From an uncultured Lachnospiraceae bacterium (lineage in GTDB: Bacteria > Bacillota > Clostridia > Lachnospirales > Lachnospiraceae): a DNA stretch of 27,976 nucleotides. The stretch lies in contig CAJTNC010000033.1 of the NCBI GenBank assembly GCA_910577955.1, positions 1 to 27,976 of the forward strand, in the 5' to 3' direction. This document shows, one piece after another, positions 17,190 to 24,381 of this stretch; within the stretch, counting starts at the first letter, position 1; each line of letters opens with the position of its first letter. The notes beneath the pieces were generated by a model. It was not told the DNA's origin and made no database searches. It saw only the letters and a program-made list of their open reading frames with translations. The translations under genes and the position numbers were made by a program.

Positions 17190-17211
17190 CATGTTTGGCA
17201 GGTCCTGCGCT

Positions 17212-18039
17212 TTATAAAACGGAGGAAGCCTTTAATTCCGCCAGCAGTTCTCCCACGCTCCTTCTGTAAACCGGGTGTACATAGTGGGGGGCAAGAGCTG
17301 CAAGGGGTTCTAAAACGAACAGCCTGTTTTTCATATCCGGATGCGGTATGGTCAATTCTTTTTTCATCAAAATCAGCTCATCATAAAATAAAATGTCCAG
17401 ATCCAGCGTGCGGGGCCCCCAGTGGACTTCTCTTGTCCGCCCTGCAAGCTGTTCTTCTTTCTGCAGTCTGACAAGCAGGCTTTCCGGGCTGTAAAGGGTC
17501 TCCGCCTCCAGAACCCCGTTTAAGAAATCCCCCTGTTCCACGCCGCCGTAAGGAGCAGTCTCTATGTAATCAGACACTTTAATATTCCTAAAATGACTGT
17601 CCTCCTGCAGATTGCTCACCGCTCTCTCCAAATATCCGAGTTTATCTCCCATGTTGGATCCAAGGGCGATAAACACCCGGTGCCACCCTCTCTCTATCCT
17701 CACGGAAACACTGTCGAAACGAAGAGGGATCGGTGCATCCGGCTTATCCACTTCCAGCTCTATCCTTTTTACCGCTGGAAAAGCGAATAGGACTGCCTCC
17801 GCCAGCCGCCCTGCGACGGCCTCTAAAAGATCAAACCTGTTTTCCTGCATAAACTCGGCTATAAAAAGGCAGACCGCGCCGTAGTCCACGGCATCCCCGA
17901 TCTCATCGCTTGTGCCTGCCTGTTCCATGTCGACGGACAAAACAGCGCTCACACAAAAATTCTGCCCCTTTTCTTTTTCCTGTTCGTACACTCCATGATA
18001 AGCATATACCCTGAGATTTTTGATTCTGATCTGATCCAT
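17212..18039 (-). CDS. folBK: Bifunctional dihydroneopterin aldolase / HPPK
   Basis: A fusion of two consecutive folate enzymes in 275 residues. Residues 1-115 are FolB, converting dihydroneopterin to 6-hydroxymethyl-dihydropterin (MDQIRIKNLRVYAYHGVY and DAVDYGAV, FDLLEAVAGRLAE). From about residue 122 is FolK, which pyrophosphorylates that product (FIALGSNMGDKLGYLERAV, APYGGVEQGDFLNGV, GPRTLDLDILFYDE, IPHPDM). The frame opens with GTG at 18057, but ATG at 18039 has GAGGAG upstream and is the usual FolB start. It is the last gene of the folate operon and feeds FolP directly upstream. Confidence 0.95.
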   Translation of the reverse strand: MDQIRIKNLRVYAYHGVYEQEKEKGQNFCVSAVLSVDMEQAGTSDEIGDAVDYGAVCLFIAEFMQENRFDLLEAVAGRLAEAVLFAFPAVKRIELEVDKPDAPIPLRFDSVSVRIERGWHRVFIALGSNMGDKLGYLERAVSNLQEDSHFRNIKVSDYIETAPYGGVEQGDFLNGVLEAETLYSPESLLVRLQKEEQLAGRTREVHWGPRTLDLDILFYDELILMKKELTIPHPDMKNRLFVLEPLAALAPHYVHPVYRRSVGELLAELKASSVL

Positions 18040-18088
18040 TTCCTCTGTTCTCCTCACCGCGCTTTGGTGCGTCGTCCCGCAATCGTAC

Positions 18089-18898
18089 TTACATATATTT
18101 CTTTAAGGCTTCCGCCATTTTTACCGCCCGAACATTTTCCTTAACGTCATGCACCCGCATAAAACCGCATCCCTTTAATACGCCGGCCACTGTCGTCACA
18201 AGCGTGCCTTCCAGTCTTTCTTCCACAGGCAGATCAAGGGTGAGGCCTATCACGGATTTCCTGCTGCACCCGAGCAAAAGAGGATACCCTAACGCCTGCA
18301 GTGTCTCCAGATTCGCGATCATCTCCAGATTTTGTTCATAGGTTTTTCCAAACCCGATACCCGGATCCAAGATGATCTTTTCTTTCGCTATCCCTGCTCT
18401 TTCCGCCAGAGACAGACTTTCTTTCAAATCATTCATAACATCTGTTATGAATGATTTATATACCGGCTCGATCCGATTATGCATCAGACAACATGGGACA
18501 CCCGCTTCCGCTATGACTGATGCCATCTCCGCATCCTGCCGCAGTCCCCATATGTCGTTGATCATATCTGCCCCGGCCTCAATGCCCGCCTTCGCCGTTT
18601 CTGCCTTATGGGAGTCCAAAGATACCGGAATATCAAATCTCGATTTAATTTTTTCTATCACCGGAACCACGCGCCGGACCTCTTCCTCCGCCGCAACTTT
18701 TGCAAACCCCGGCCTTGTGGATTCTCCGCCGATATCGATGATTTCCGCGCCTTCCTTTATCATTTCCTCCGTATGAAAAAGCGCCTGATCGATTTTTTCA
18801 AACTTGCCGCCGTCAGAAAAAGAATCAGGTGTTATGTTTAAAATCCCCATGATATAACAGTGATGTTCTGTGTCAAAATGTCTGCCGCCTATCTGCAT
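18089..18898 (-). CDS. folP: Dihydropteroate synthase
   Basis: FolP joins 6-hydroxymethyl-dihydropterin pyrophosphate with p-aminobenzoate to give dihydropteroate, and is the sulfonamide target. All signature blocks are present in 269 residues: GILNITPDSFSDGGKF, IDIGGESTRPG, SLDSHKAETAKAG, INDIWGLR, LDPGIGFGKT, LLGCSRKSVIG and the final RVHDV. AGGAG lies before the ATG. It follows the HD gene by 53 bases and precedes folBK by 49 bases on the same strand. No resistance-type insertion is evident in the pABA loops, although this was not compared with a reference. Confidence 0.96.
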   Translation of the reverse strand: MQIGGRHFDTEHHCYIMGILNITPDSFSDGGKFEKIDQALFHTEEMIKEGAEIIDIGGESTRPGFAKVAAEEEVRRVVPVIEKIKSRFDIPVSLDSHKAETAKAGIEAGADMINDIWGLRQDAEMASVIAEAGVPCCLMHNRIEPVYKSFITDVMNDLKESLSLAERAGIAKEKIILDPGIGFGKTYEQNLEMIANLETLQALGYPLLLGCSRKSVIGLTLDLPVEERLEGTLVTTVAGVLKGCGFMRVHDVKENVRAVKMAEALKKYM

Positions 18899-18951
18899 CC
18901 GCCATGTCTCCTATTGTCCGAAATCCCTCTTCTTCGCCCTTTTCCTTAGAT

Positions 18952-19470
18952 TCAGTAACACAGTTCCGAATTCTTCTTACTCCCTTTCCAGTCGCACTCT
19001 CCCTCTGCCTCACAGCAAAAACAGCTTCTGCTCATCTTGTCTGCACGGTACAGCAGCCCCCTCAGGCTCTGCTCCTCCTTCACTGCCTCATTGCGGTGGT
19101 TTACAATCGCCTCAAGGATCTGCGCCGTCTCCTTTTCCGTAAAACCACAGTCTGAGAGAATTTCCGGCGCCAATAGCGCTGAAGCTTTTTCGTGCGGCAT
19201 ACCGAGCTCATACTGCTTCCACCTGCCGATATCATGCAGCAAGGCCGCCGCATAGATCATTTCTTCCTCCGCATCTTCGCTGTCGCCGCTGACGGGAACG
19301 CTATCCGAAAGACAACCATTCTGGAGATAAAAGATCATGGCCAGTCTGGCCACATCCAGAAAATGTCCCATGTCATGACGACAGAAACGTCTGTTTTCCT
19401 CCGCTTTCCTGTTTTTTGTCAGATACACTTGAAACAGCCCGTGATTCATAATTTTATTTACGCGTTCCAT
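18952..19470 (-). CDS. HD-domain hydrolase within the folate operon
   Basis: A 172-residue member of the HD metal-dependent phosphohydrolase superfamily. A helical start contains RHDMGHF (H32, H36), then ALLHDIGRW (H79-D80, the HD pair), a histidine in IVNHRNE near 119, and a D in LYRADKMSR. The C-terminus has a cysteine group, SCFCCEAEGECDW. The start is one base after the folE stop, with GAGG as binding site, so it is tightly coupled. It lies between folE and folP, exactly where the phosphatase step on dihydroneopterin triphosphate is missing. That role is an inference from position. It could instead be a general nucleotide phosphatase. Confidence 0.85.
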   Translation of the reverse strand: MERVNKIMNHGLFQVYLTKNRKAEENRRFCRHDMGHFLDVARLAMIFYLQNGCLSDSVPVSGDSEDAEEEMIYAAALLHDIGRWKQYELGMPHEKASALLAPEILSDCGFTEKETAQILEAIVNHRNEAVKEEQSLRGLLYRADKMSRSCFCCEAEGECDWKGSKKNSELCY

Positions 19471-19471
19471 A

Positions 19472-20029
19472 TCATATCCTCAGCATTCTGAAAAAATTCT
19501 GCTGCAGCAGTTCATTCTCCCGGAATCCCCCTTTCACAGCACAGGTCACGGTTTTGCTGCCGGGCTTTTTGATCCCCCGCATTGCCATGCACATATGTTC
19601 CGCCTCGCTGAGCACCATGACCCCTTTGGGGGAGAGATGCTCCATCACCGCCTCCGCGATCTGTTCCGTCATGCGCTCCTGAACCTGCAGTCTCTTCGCG
19701 TAGACTTCCACACATCTGGCCAGTTTGCTCAAACCAACGATCTTTCCGTCCGGAATATAAGCGATATGCACTTTCCCGAAAAAGGGCAGCATATGATGTT
19801 CACACATCGAGTAAAAGACGATATCTTTCTCTAAAACCATCTCTGCATTTTCCGTCTTAAACGTTTTGGATAAAATTTCAGAAACATCCTCCTCCATACC
19901 GCCGCAGAGTTCTCCGTACATACGGGCAATCCTCTCGGGCGTCTCCGCCAGCCCTTCCCGCTTCACATCCTCGCCGATCCCCTGAAGCAGCAGTTTAACG
20001 GCATCCTTTATTTTTTCCTGATCCACCAT
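19472..20029 (-). CDS. folE: GTP cyclohydrolase I
   Basis: FolE turns GTP into dihydroneopterin triphosphate and formate, the first folate step. The 185-residue protein has ETPERIARMY, the zinc and active-site motif SMCEHHMLPFFGKVHIAYIP, GLSKLARCVEVYAKRLQVQE and the second zinc cysteine in AEHMCMAMRG. It is therefore the zinc-dependent FolE type, not FolE2. The open frame reaches GTG at 20038, but ATG at 20029 has AGGAG eight bases upstream. It overlaps the end of folC by about 35 bases and is followed after one base by the HD gene. Confidence 0.96.
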   Translation of the reverse strand: MVDQEKIKDAVKLLLQGIGEDVKREGLAETPERIARMYGELCGGMEEDVSEILSKTFKTENAEMVLEKDIVFYSMCEHHMLPFFGKVHIAYIPDGKIVGLSKLARCVEVYAKRLQVQERMTEQIAEAVMEHLSPKGVMVLSEAEHMCMAMRGIKKPGSKTVTCAVKGGFRENELLQQNFFRMLRI

Positions 20030-21329
20030 GTCTTCCACTCCTGTCTTTTATGATCCTGCCCAGTTCCCCAAGATAAGAGAGAGAACCAAAGGCAATGATG
20101 ATCCAATCCTTCTGCGCAAGCAGATACGCCATTTCAACCGCCTCCTCCAGACTTGCCGCTCCTGTCACATGAGGATGATACCCCGCTGCAGCGACTGCCA
20201 GCTCATGTCCGGACATCGCCCGTTTCGAGTCGGGCGGCGTGATTGTGATGATCTGCTCCGCATAGGCATAAGTCTGGGCAATCACTTTCTCGTACTCTTT
20301 ATCTTTTAACATTCCTATTATATAAAGAATCTTCTTATTTGTAAAATAAAACCGTATTCCCTCCGCCAGACGCTTCGCCGCGTCCTCGTTGTGGGCTCCA
20401 TCCAGAATAAAATAAGGTTTTTTCGCCACAATTTCAAAACGGTAAGGCCATCTAGCCCCCAAAAGCCCCTGCCTCAGCTGCTTTTCCGTCACAGTAAAAC
20501 CTTTTTTTGCCAATGCTTCTGTAATCTCAACCGCCAACGCCGCATTTTCCGGCTGTACCATCCCTGCAAGCGAAATCTCCAGACGGCGATAAAACACGCC
20601 GCCTTCTGTCCGGTAATCAAAACGCTGCTTCTCTAACCCGTACCGGATATGGGAAATCCTTTCAGCCTCCACCGCCCGAAACGATGCCTCTCCGGCCCTT
20701 CTCTTTAATACCGCAAGAGCTTCCGGCTGCTGTACGCCGCTTACGACCTCCGCGCCGGGTTTGATGATACCGGCCTTATGTCCCGCTATTTCTGCAAGCG
20801 TCTTTCCGAGAAAATCCATGTGGTCCATACTGATCGAAGAAAACGCCGAAACATATGTGTTTCTGATAATATTGGTGGCATCCAGATCGCCGCCCATCCC
20901 GCATTCCAACACCACGATATCACAGCGCTTCTCCATAAAATGCAAAAATCCCACCGCTGTCTCCATCTCAAACACCGTGGGATGGGGCAGTCCCTCAGCT
21001 GCCATAGCGTCTGCCTCTTCCCGCACCAGACTCATCCATTCCGCAAACTCTCTGGCCAAAATTTCCTTTCCGTTTACCTGAATCTTCTCCCGATAGGCAT
21101 AGACCGCCGGAGAAGTAAAAAAGCCTACCCGATAGCCCGCCGCCCGCAAAACGCTGTAAACGTAAGCGGACACGGATCCCTTCCCGTTCGTTCCGGCAAT
21201 GTGTACAAAAAAAAGAGACTCCTGTGGATTTCCAAGCCTTCTGCAAAGTTCCGCCGTCGATTCAAGTCCCGGAGAACTGCCGAGCGCCGACATTTCCTCA
21301 ATATAATCCATAGTCTCATGATAGTTCAT
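19995..21329 (-). CDS. folC: Folylpolyglutamate synthase / dihydrofolate synthase
   Basis: FolC adds glutamate to dihydropteroate and further glutamates to folates using ATP. The 444 residues show the Mur-ligase-like P-loop HIAGTNGKGSVSAYVY, the folate-binding loop TSPAVYAYREKIQVNG, a conserved LDATNII and the C-terminal ILDGAHNEDAAKRL. ATG follows GGGAGGGG. It opens the folate operon folC-folE-HD-folP-folBK. The last residues (RSGRHGGSGKNKGCR) are read from the overlap with folE and are likely unstructured. Confidence 0.95.
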   Translation of the reverse strand: MNYHETMDYIEEMSALGSSPGLESTAELCRRLGNPQESLFFVHIAGTNGKGSVSAYVYSVLRAAGYRVGFFTSPAVYAYREKIQVNGKEILAREFAEWMSLVREEADAMAAEGLPHPTVFEMETAVGFLHFMEKRCDIVVLECGMGGDLDATNIIRNTYVSAFSSISMDHMDFLGKTLAEIAGHKAGIIKPGAEVVSGVQQPEALAVLKRRAGEASFRAVEAERISHIRYGLEKQRFDYRTEGGVFYRRLEISLAGMVQPENAALAVEITEALAKKGFTVTEKQLRQGLLGARWPYRFEIVAKKPYFILDGAHNEDAAKRLAEGIRFYFTNKKILYIIGMLKDKEYEKVIAQTYAYAEQIITITPPDSKRAMSGHELAVAAAGYHPHVTGAASLEEAVEMAYLLAQKDWIIIAFGSLSYLGELGRIIKDRSGRHGGSGKNKGCR

Positions 21330-21390
21330 TTGCCCCTCCCAAAATACTTTCCATAGTATAAATCTACTCTATTTTGCTCATACTGTCTCT

Positions 21391-21843
21391 ATGAACGCAA
21401 AAAAATCCTCCAAAAAACAACAAAAAAACCAATCCCCTATGCCGCTTCCGAAACTTTTTCTCCACTGCGGCATCGTCGGCTGGTGTATCGAAATCATTTT
21501 CACCGCATGCAGTGCACTGCAAAGGCGCGATCTGCAGTTAAAGGGAAGCACCTCTCTTTGGATGTTTCCCATCTATGGCTGCGCCGCTTTTCTGCGTCCT
21601 TTATATCGCACCGTTCACAAAATGCCCCTCATATTTCGAGGCAGCATCTACGCTGCGCTTATCTTCCTCGGTGAATTTACCTCCGGAGCGTTTCTCGCGA
21701 AAAAGAATCTGGCACCGTGGGACTACAGCAAAAACCGCTTTCGCATCGGTCCCCATATCCGGCTGGATTTTTTTCCCAACTGGTTTCTCACCGGGTTGTT
21801 CTATGAAAAATTTACACTGGGGAACGGTTTCCGCCGACTGTAA
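21391..21843 (+). CDS. Small multi-spanning membrane protein, CmpB-like (putative ABC transporter type IV family)
   Basis: A 150-residue protein with a basic N-terminus and about four hydrophobic segments. Conserved-looking motifs are GIVGWCIEIIF, SLWMFPIYGCAAF, GEFTSGAFL and APWDYSKNRFRIGPHIRLD. The order (E in the first helix, PIYG, GE..SG, WDYS) matches the CmpB-like family, whose function is not known despite its transporter label. No clear ribosome binding site precedes the ATG. The leader may be short because a TATAAA lies at 21357-21362, so the start is less sure than elsewhere. It ends one base from the convergent PH-domain gene. Confidence 0.7.
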   Translation: MNAKKSSKKQQKNQSPMPLPKLFLHCGIVGWCIEIIFTACSALQRRDLQLKGSTSLWMFPIYGCAAFLRPLYRTVHKMPLIFRGSIYAALIFLGEFTSGAFLAKKNLAPWDYSKNRFRIGPHIRLDFFPNWFLTGLFYEKFTLGNGFRRL

Positions 21844-21844
21844 C

Positions 21845-22240
21845 TCAATCTTCCAGCGCGTCCGGTATTCCGTTTCCGTCCAGATCCATTCCTGCATCGA
21901 TGCTGAGAGTATTCATCGTCCTGCGTTTCATTCTGGCATCCTCCGAAGCCTCCAAAATGAAATCCTTAACAGCCTTCGCATTTTTTATATGTTCTATGCA
22001 CAGTCTCGGGCTCGTCGTATCTCCCGTATGACACACGATGGTCCCCATGCCGAAAATCCGCTCCCACAAAGAGATGATAAGTTCCACATCCTGTACTTTG
22101 TACATATAGCAGTCATTTTCTCTCGTGCTGAAAAGTCCTGTGTTTACCGTGATCAGATCCTCTTTGATCGTGTACTTTGTAAAAGTCCATGGAAGTCCCA
22201 AAAATAACAATCGTTTTCTTTCAACATATTCCATACTCAT
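21845..22240 (-). CDS. Bacterial PH-domain protein with an acidic DxDGNG tail
   Basis: The 131-residue protein starts MSMEYVERKRLLFLGLPWTFTK. Its core TKYTIKEDLITVNTGLFSTRENDCYMYKVQDVELI is the pattern of bacterial PH (bPH_2 / YdbS-like) domains, but with no membrane segment. The C-terminus after a helix ends in DAGMDLDGNGIPDALED, which resembles a Ca2+-binding DxDxNG loop of dockerin or EF-hand type and is unusual for a cytosolic protein. The frame extends 43 codons further upstream into pyrI, but ATG at 22240 has GAGGAG at six bases. It follows pyrI by 46 bases and may be cotranscribed with it. Confidence 0.75.
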   Translation of the reverse strand: MSMEYVERKRLLFLGLPWTFTKYTIKEDLITVNTGLFSTRENDCYMYKVQDVELIISLWERIFGMGTIVCHTGDTTSPRLCIEHIKNAKAVKDFILEASEDARMKRRTMNTLSIDAGMDLDGNGIPDALED

Positions 22241-22286
22241 TCTGTTCTCCTCTTCTTTCCTCTTCTTTCCGCCGCTTTCGGCGTCT

Positions 22287-22727
22287 CTATTTGTGCGCCG
22301 CCTTCCTGCTGTACTTTTCCTCGCAATATCTGCAACGGTAAATTTTCTTCGCCTCGTCAGCCAGCACAAAAATGTGCGGAAGTTCCTGTTCTATCGACGT
22401 AATGCAGCGCGGATTGTGACAGTGGATAACGTTCTTGATCACCTTCGGCAGGTGGAGCGCCTTCTTCTCCACGATCTCTCCCTGCTGTATGACGTTCACA
22501 GTTATATTATGATCAATATAGCCCAAAATGTCCAGATTCAGTGTATTGACATCGCACTCTACCTTGATGATATCCTTCTTTTCCATTTTATTGCTGCGGG
22601 CATTTTTGATGATCGCCACCGTGCAGTCCAGTTTGTCAAGCTGCAAATGTCTGTAAATCTCCATACTTTTTCCGGCTTTGATATGATCTAATACAAATCC
22701 CTCTTCAATTTTTCCTACATTCAGCAT
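22287..22727 (-). CDS. pyrI: Aspartate carbamoyltransferase regulatory subunit
   Basis: PyrI binds nucleotides and confers allosteric CTP/ATP control on PyrB. The 146-residue protein has the N-terminal allosteric domain (GFVLDHIKAGKSMEIYRHL; VAIIKNARSNKMEKKDIIK). The C-terminal zinc domain has IHCHNPRC and YRCRYCEEKY, the four zinc cysteines. Presence of PyrI implies a class B-type holoenzyme. The start is 16 bases after the pyrB stop, with AAGGAG overlapping the pyrB 3' end region. Confidence 0.95.
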   Translation of the reverse strand: MLNVGKIEEGFVLDHIKAGKSMEIYRHLQLDKLDCTVAIIKNARSNKMEKKDIIKVECDVNTLNLDILGYIDHNITVNVIQQGEIVEKKALHLPKVIKNVIHCHNPRCITSIEQELPHIFVLADEAKKIYRCRYCEEKYSRKAAHK

Positions 22728-22743
22728 ACTATACCATCTCCTT

Positions 22744-23655
22744 TTACGCTATCCCTAACAACCGCAATATCAGCGCCATGCGCACATACACGCCGTACTG
22801 CACCTGCTTAAAATACGCTGCCCGCGGGTCGCTGTCCACTTCCACCGAGATCTCATTCACTCTGGGCAGCGGATGCAGCACCAGACAGTCCGGTTTCGCA
22901 AGTTCCATCTTCGCCTTATCCAGAATATAGAAATCCTTCAAGCGCACATAATCCTCCTCATTGAAGAAGCGCTCCCTCTGCACCCTTGTCATATACAAAA
23001 GATCCAGTTCCGGAATACAGCTCTCCAAACTGATCACTTCCTCATAAGGAATCCCTTTTTCCCGCAGCATTTCAATGATATAATCCGGCACGCGCAGTTC
23101 CTCCGGAGAAATGAACCGAAAGGTGACGTTCTCATACCGCACCAGCGCATGGATCAGGGAGTGAACGGTTCGCCCGAATTTCAAGTCCCCACATAGTCCT
23201 ATGGTAAAATTCCCGAGATGCCCCTTCAGCCCATGGATCGTCATCAAATCCGTCAAAGTCTGCGTAGGATGCTGGTGTCCGCCGTCCCCTGCATTGATCA
23301 CGGGGATCGACGAATGGGATGCCGCCACAAAAGCCGCCCCCTCTTTCGGATGCCGCATCGCGCAGATATCCGCAAAACAACTGATCACACGGATCGTGTC
23401 GGAGACGCTCTCCCCTTTGGATGCGGAAGATGATGCCGCATCGGAAAATCCGAGCACACTGCCGCCTAAATTCAACATCGCCGTCTCAAAACTTAATCTG
23501 GTTCTTGTGCTTGGTTCATAAAAACAGGTCGCCAGCTTTTTCCCCGCACAGATATGTGCATATTTTGCAGGATCTCTCTCAATATCGTCTGCGATCTCAA
23601 ACAGTTCGTCTAACTCCTCTGCTGAAAAATCCAGCGGACTCAATAGATGTCTCAT
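22744..23655 (-). CDS. pyrB: Aspartate carbamoyltransferase catalytic subunit
   Basis: PyrB joins carbamoyl phosphate and aspartate, the committed step of pyrimidine synthesis. In 303 residues it shows the carbamoyl-phosphate motif STRTRLSFETAMLNLGG, HPTQTLTDLMTI, GDLKFGRTVHSLIHAL and LHPLPRVNEIS. The frame extends 25 codons further, but ATG at 23655 has an AGGAGG site upstream and the family's normal start MRHLLSPLDF. It forms an operon with pyrI. There is no clear promoter in the 33 bases between the upstream hairpin terminator and the start, so control by attenuation is possible. Confidence 0.96.
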   Translation of the reverse strand: MRHLLSPLDFSAEELDELFEIADDIERDPAKYAHICAGKKLATCFYEPSTRTRLSFETAMLNLGGSVLGFSDAASSSASKGESVSDTIRVISCFADICAMRHPKEGAAFVAASHSSIPVINAGDGGHQHPTQTLTDLMTIHGLKGHLGNFTIGLCGDLKFGRTVHSLIHALVRYENVTFRFISPEELRVPDYIIEMLREKGIPYEEVISLESCIPELDLLYMTRVQRERFFNEEDYVRLKDFYILDKAKMELAKPDCLVLHPLPRVNEISVEVDSDPRAAYFKQVQYGVYVRMALILRLLGIA

Positions 23656-23687
23656 ACTATTTCCTACCTCCTGTACTGCTGTCTTAT

Positions 23688-23716
23688 AAAAAGCGAAGGG
23701 ATAAAAACCCCTTCGC
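23688..23716 (-). terminator. Strong hairpin terminator between the nitroreductase gene and pyrB (possible attenuator)
   Basis: On the minus strand GCGAAGGG (23716-23709) pairs perfectly with CCCTTCGC (23700-23693) over an eight-base loop and is followed by TTTTT. It starts eight bases after the nitroreductase stop and ends 33 bases before the pyrB ATG. Confidence 0.8.
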
Positions 23717-23723
23717 CCTCTGT

Positions 23724-24263
23724 TTAACAAAATGATAATATTTCTTCTACCGGTTTTCTTCTCGGCGCCGCGGGTTCTTCCGCCGCATAACCCATAGGAA
23801 TTAAGGCAGCTACCTCCCTGTCCTCCGGAAGCTCCAAAATGTCAGCCACTTTCCCATCGTCAAAAAGACCGAGAATAACAGAAGCTATTCCGCTTTCATG
23901 AGCCGCAAGGCAAAGTGTCTGAGAAGCGATCCCCGCATCGTACATCTGCCACCTGTCGCCTTTACTCGTGGAAAAAGAACCGTCTCTCTCAAAACCGGAA
24001 CGGTTTTTGATGATCGTGACAGCCATCACCATAGGTGCAGACTCCATGATCTTACCGTTGTTCGGCCACATATCGGTGCATTCCCTCGACAATCTCTCCT
24101 TTTTCTCCCCCTCCACAGCCACAAATCTCACGATCTGCGTATGTTTCCAACTGGGGTAATAGGAAGCTGTCTCCACGATTTCTGAAAGAAGTTCACGGTC
24201 GACAGGCTGCTCCGTAAACTGCCGTACACTTCTGCGCCCCTTAATACATTCTTTTGCAGTCAT
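23724..24263 (-). CDS. Nitroreductase-family flavoprotein
   Basis: A 179-residue FMN-dependent oxidoreductase of the nitroreductase fold. The N-terminal FMN phosphate contact is RRSVRQFTEQPV, followed by ETASYYPSWKHTQ. The middle region is DAGIASQTLCLAAHESGIASVILGL, and the C-terminus is ALIPMGYAAEEPAAPRRKPVEEI. Such enzymes reduce nitro compounds, quinones or flavins with NAD(P)H; the physiological substrate cannot be read here. The frame extends to 24326, but ATG at 24263 has GGAGG at seven bases and is the usual start. It has its own promoter and terminator, so it is a single-gene unit. Confidence 0.9.
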   Translation of the reverse strand: MTAKECIKGRRSVRQFTEQPVDRELLSEIVETASYYPSWKHTQIVRFVAVEGEKKERLSRECTDMWPNNGKIMESAPMVMAVTIIKNRSGFERDGSFSTSKGDRWQMYDAGIASQTLCLAAHESGIASVILGLFDDGKVADILELPEDREVAALIPMGYAAEEPAAPRRKPVEEILSFC

Positions 24264-24316
24264 GCAATACCTCCATTGTCTTGTTGCTCGTTTTCTGCTC
24301 CATGATTCTACTGACA

Positions 24317-24345
24317 AGTATAGCAAAAGGAGGGCAGGCTTTCAA
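24317..24345 (-). promoter_or_regulatory. Sigma-A-type promoter for the nitroreductase gene
   Basis: The minus strand reads TTGAAA (24345-24340), a 17-base spacer and TATACT (24322-24317). The start of transcription would fall near 24310, giving a leader of about 47 bases. The spacer overlaps the distal arm of the chemotaxis gene's terminator. Confidence 0.65.
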
Positions 24346-24370
24346 GGTATTTTTTGTCAGCCTCTCCTCC
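24325..24370 (-). terminator. Rho-independent terminator of the chemotaxis receptor gene
   Basis: On the minus strand GGAGG-AG-AGGCT (24370-24359) pairs with AGCCT-GC-CCTCC (24340-24329), with a two-base internal mismatch and a loop of about 18 bases, then TTTT. It lies 12 bases after the stop of the receptor gene. Confidence 0.5.
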
Positions 24371-24381
24371 CTGCAGTCTTC

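Noticed and set aside
17190..17211. GCAGG/CCTGC inverted repeat between the DUF5050-like gene and folBK
   Set aside because: The arms are separated by one base, too short for an RNA loop, and no T-tract follows on either strand, so I did not call a terminator.
21330..21390. Overlapping divergent promoters for folC and the CmpB-like gene
   Set aside because: TATACT (minus) and TATAAA (plus) overlap at 21355-21362, but neither has a -35 element at 16-18 bases, so I did not list them as features.
22245..22300. CGCCG/CGGCG hairpin after pyrI
   Set aside because: It is short and followed on the minus strand by purines rather than T residues, so it is not a convincing terminator, and the next gene may be cotranscribed.
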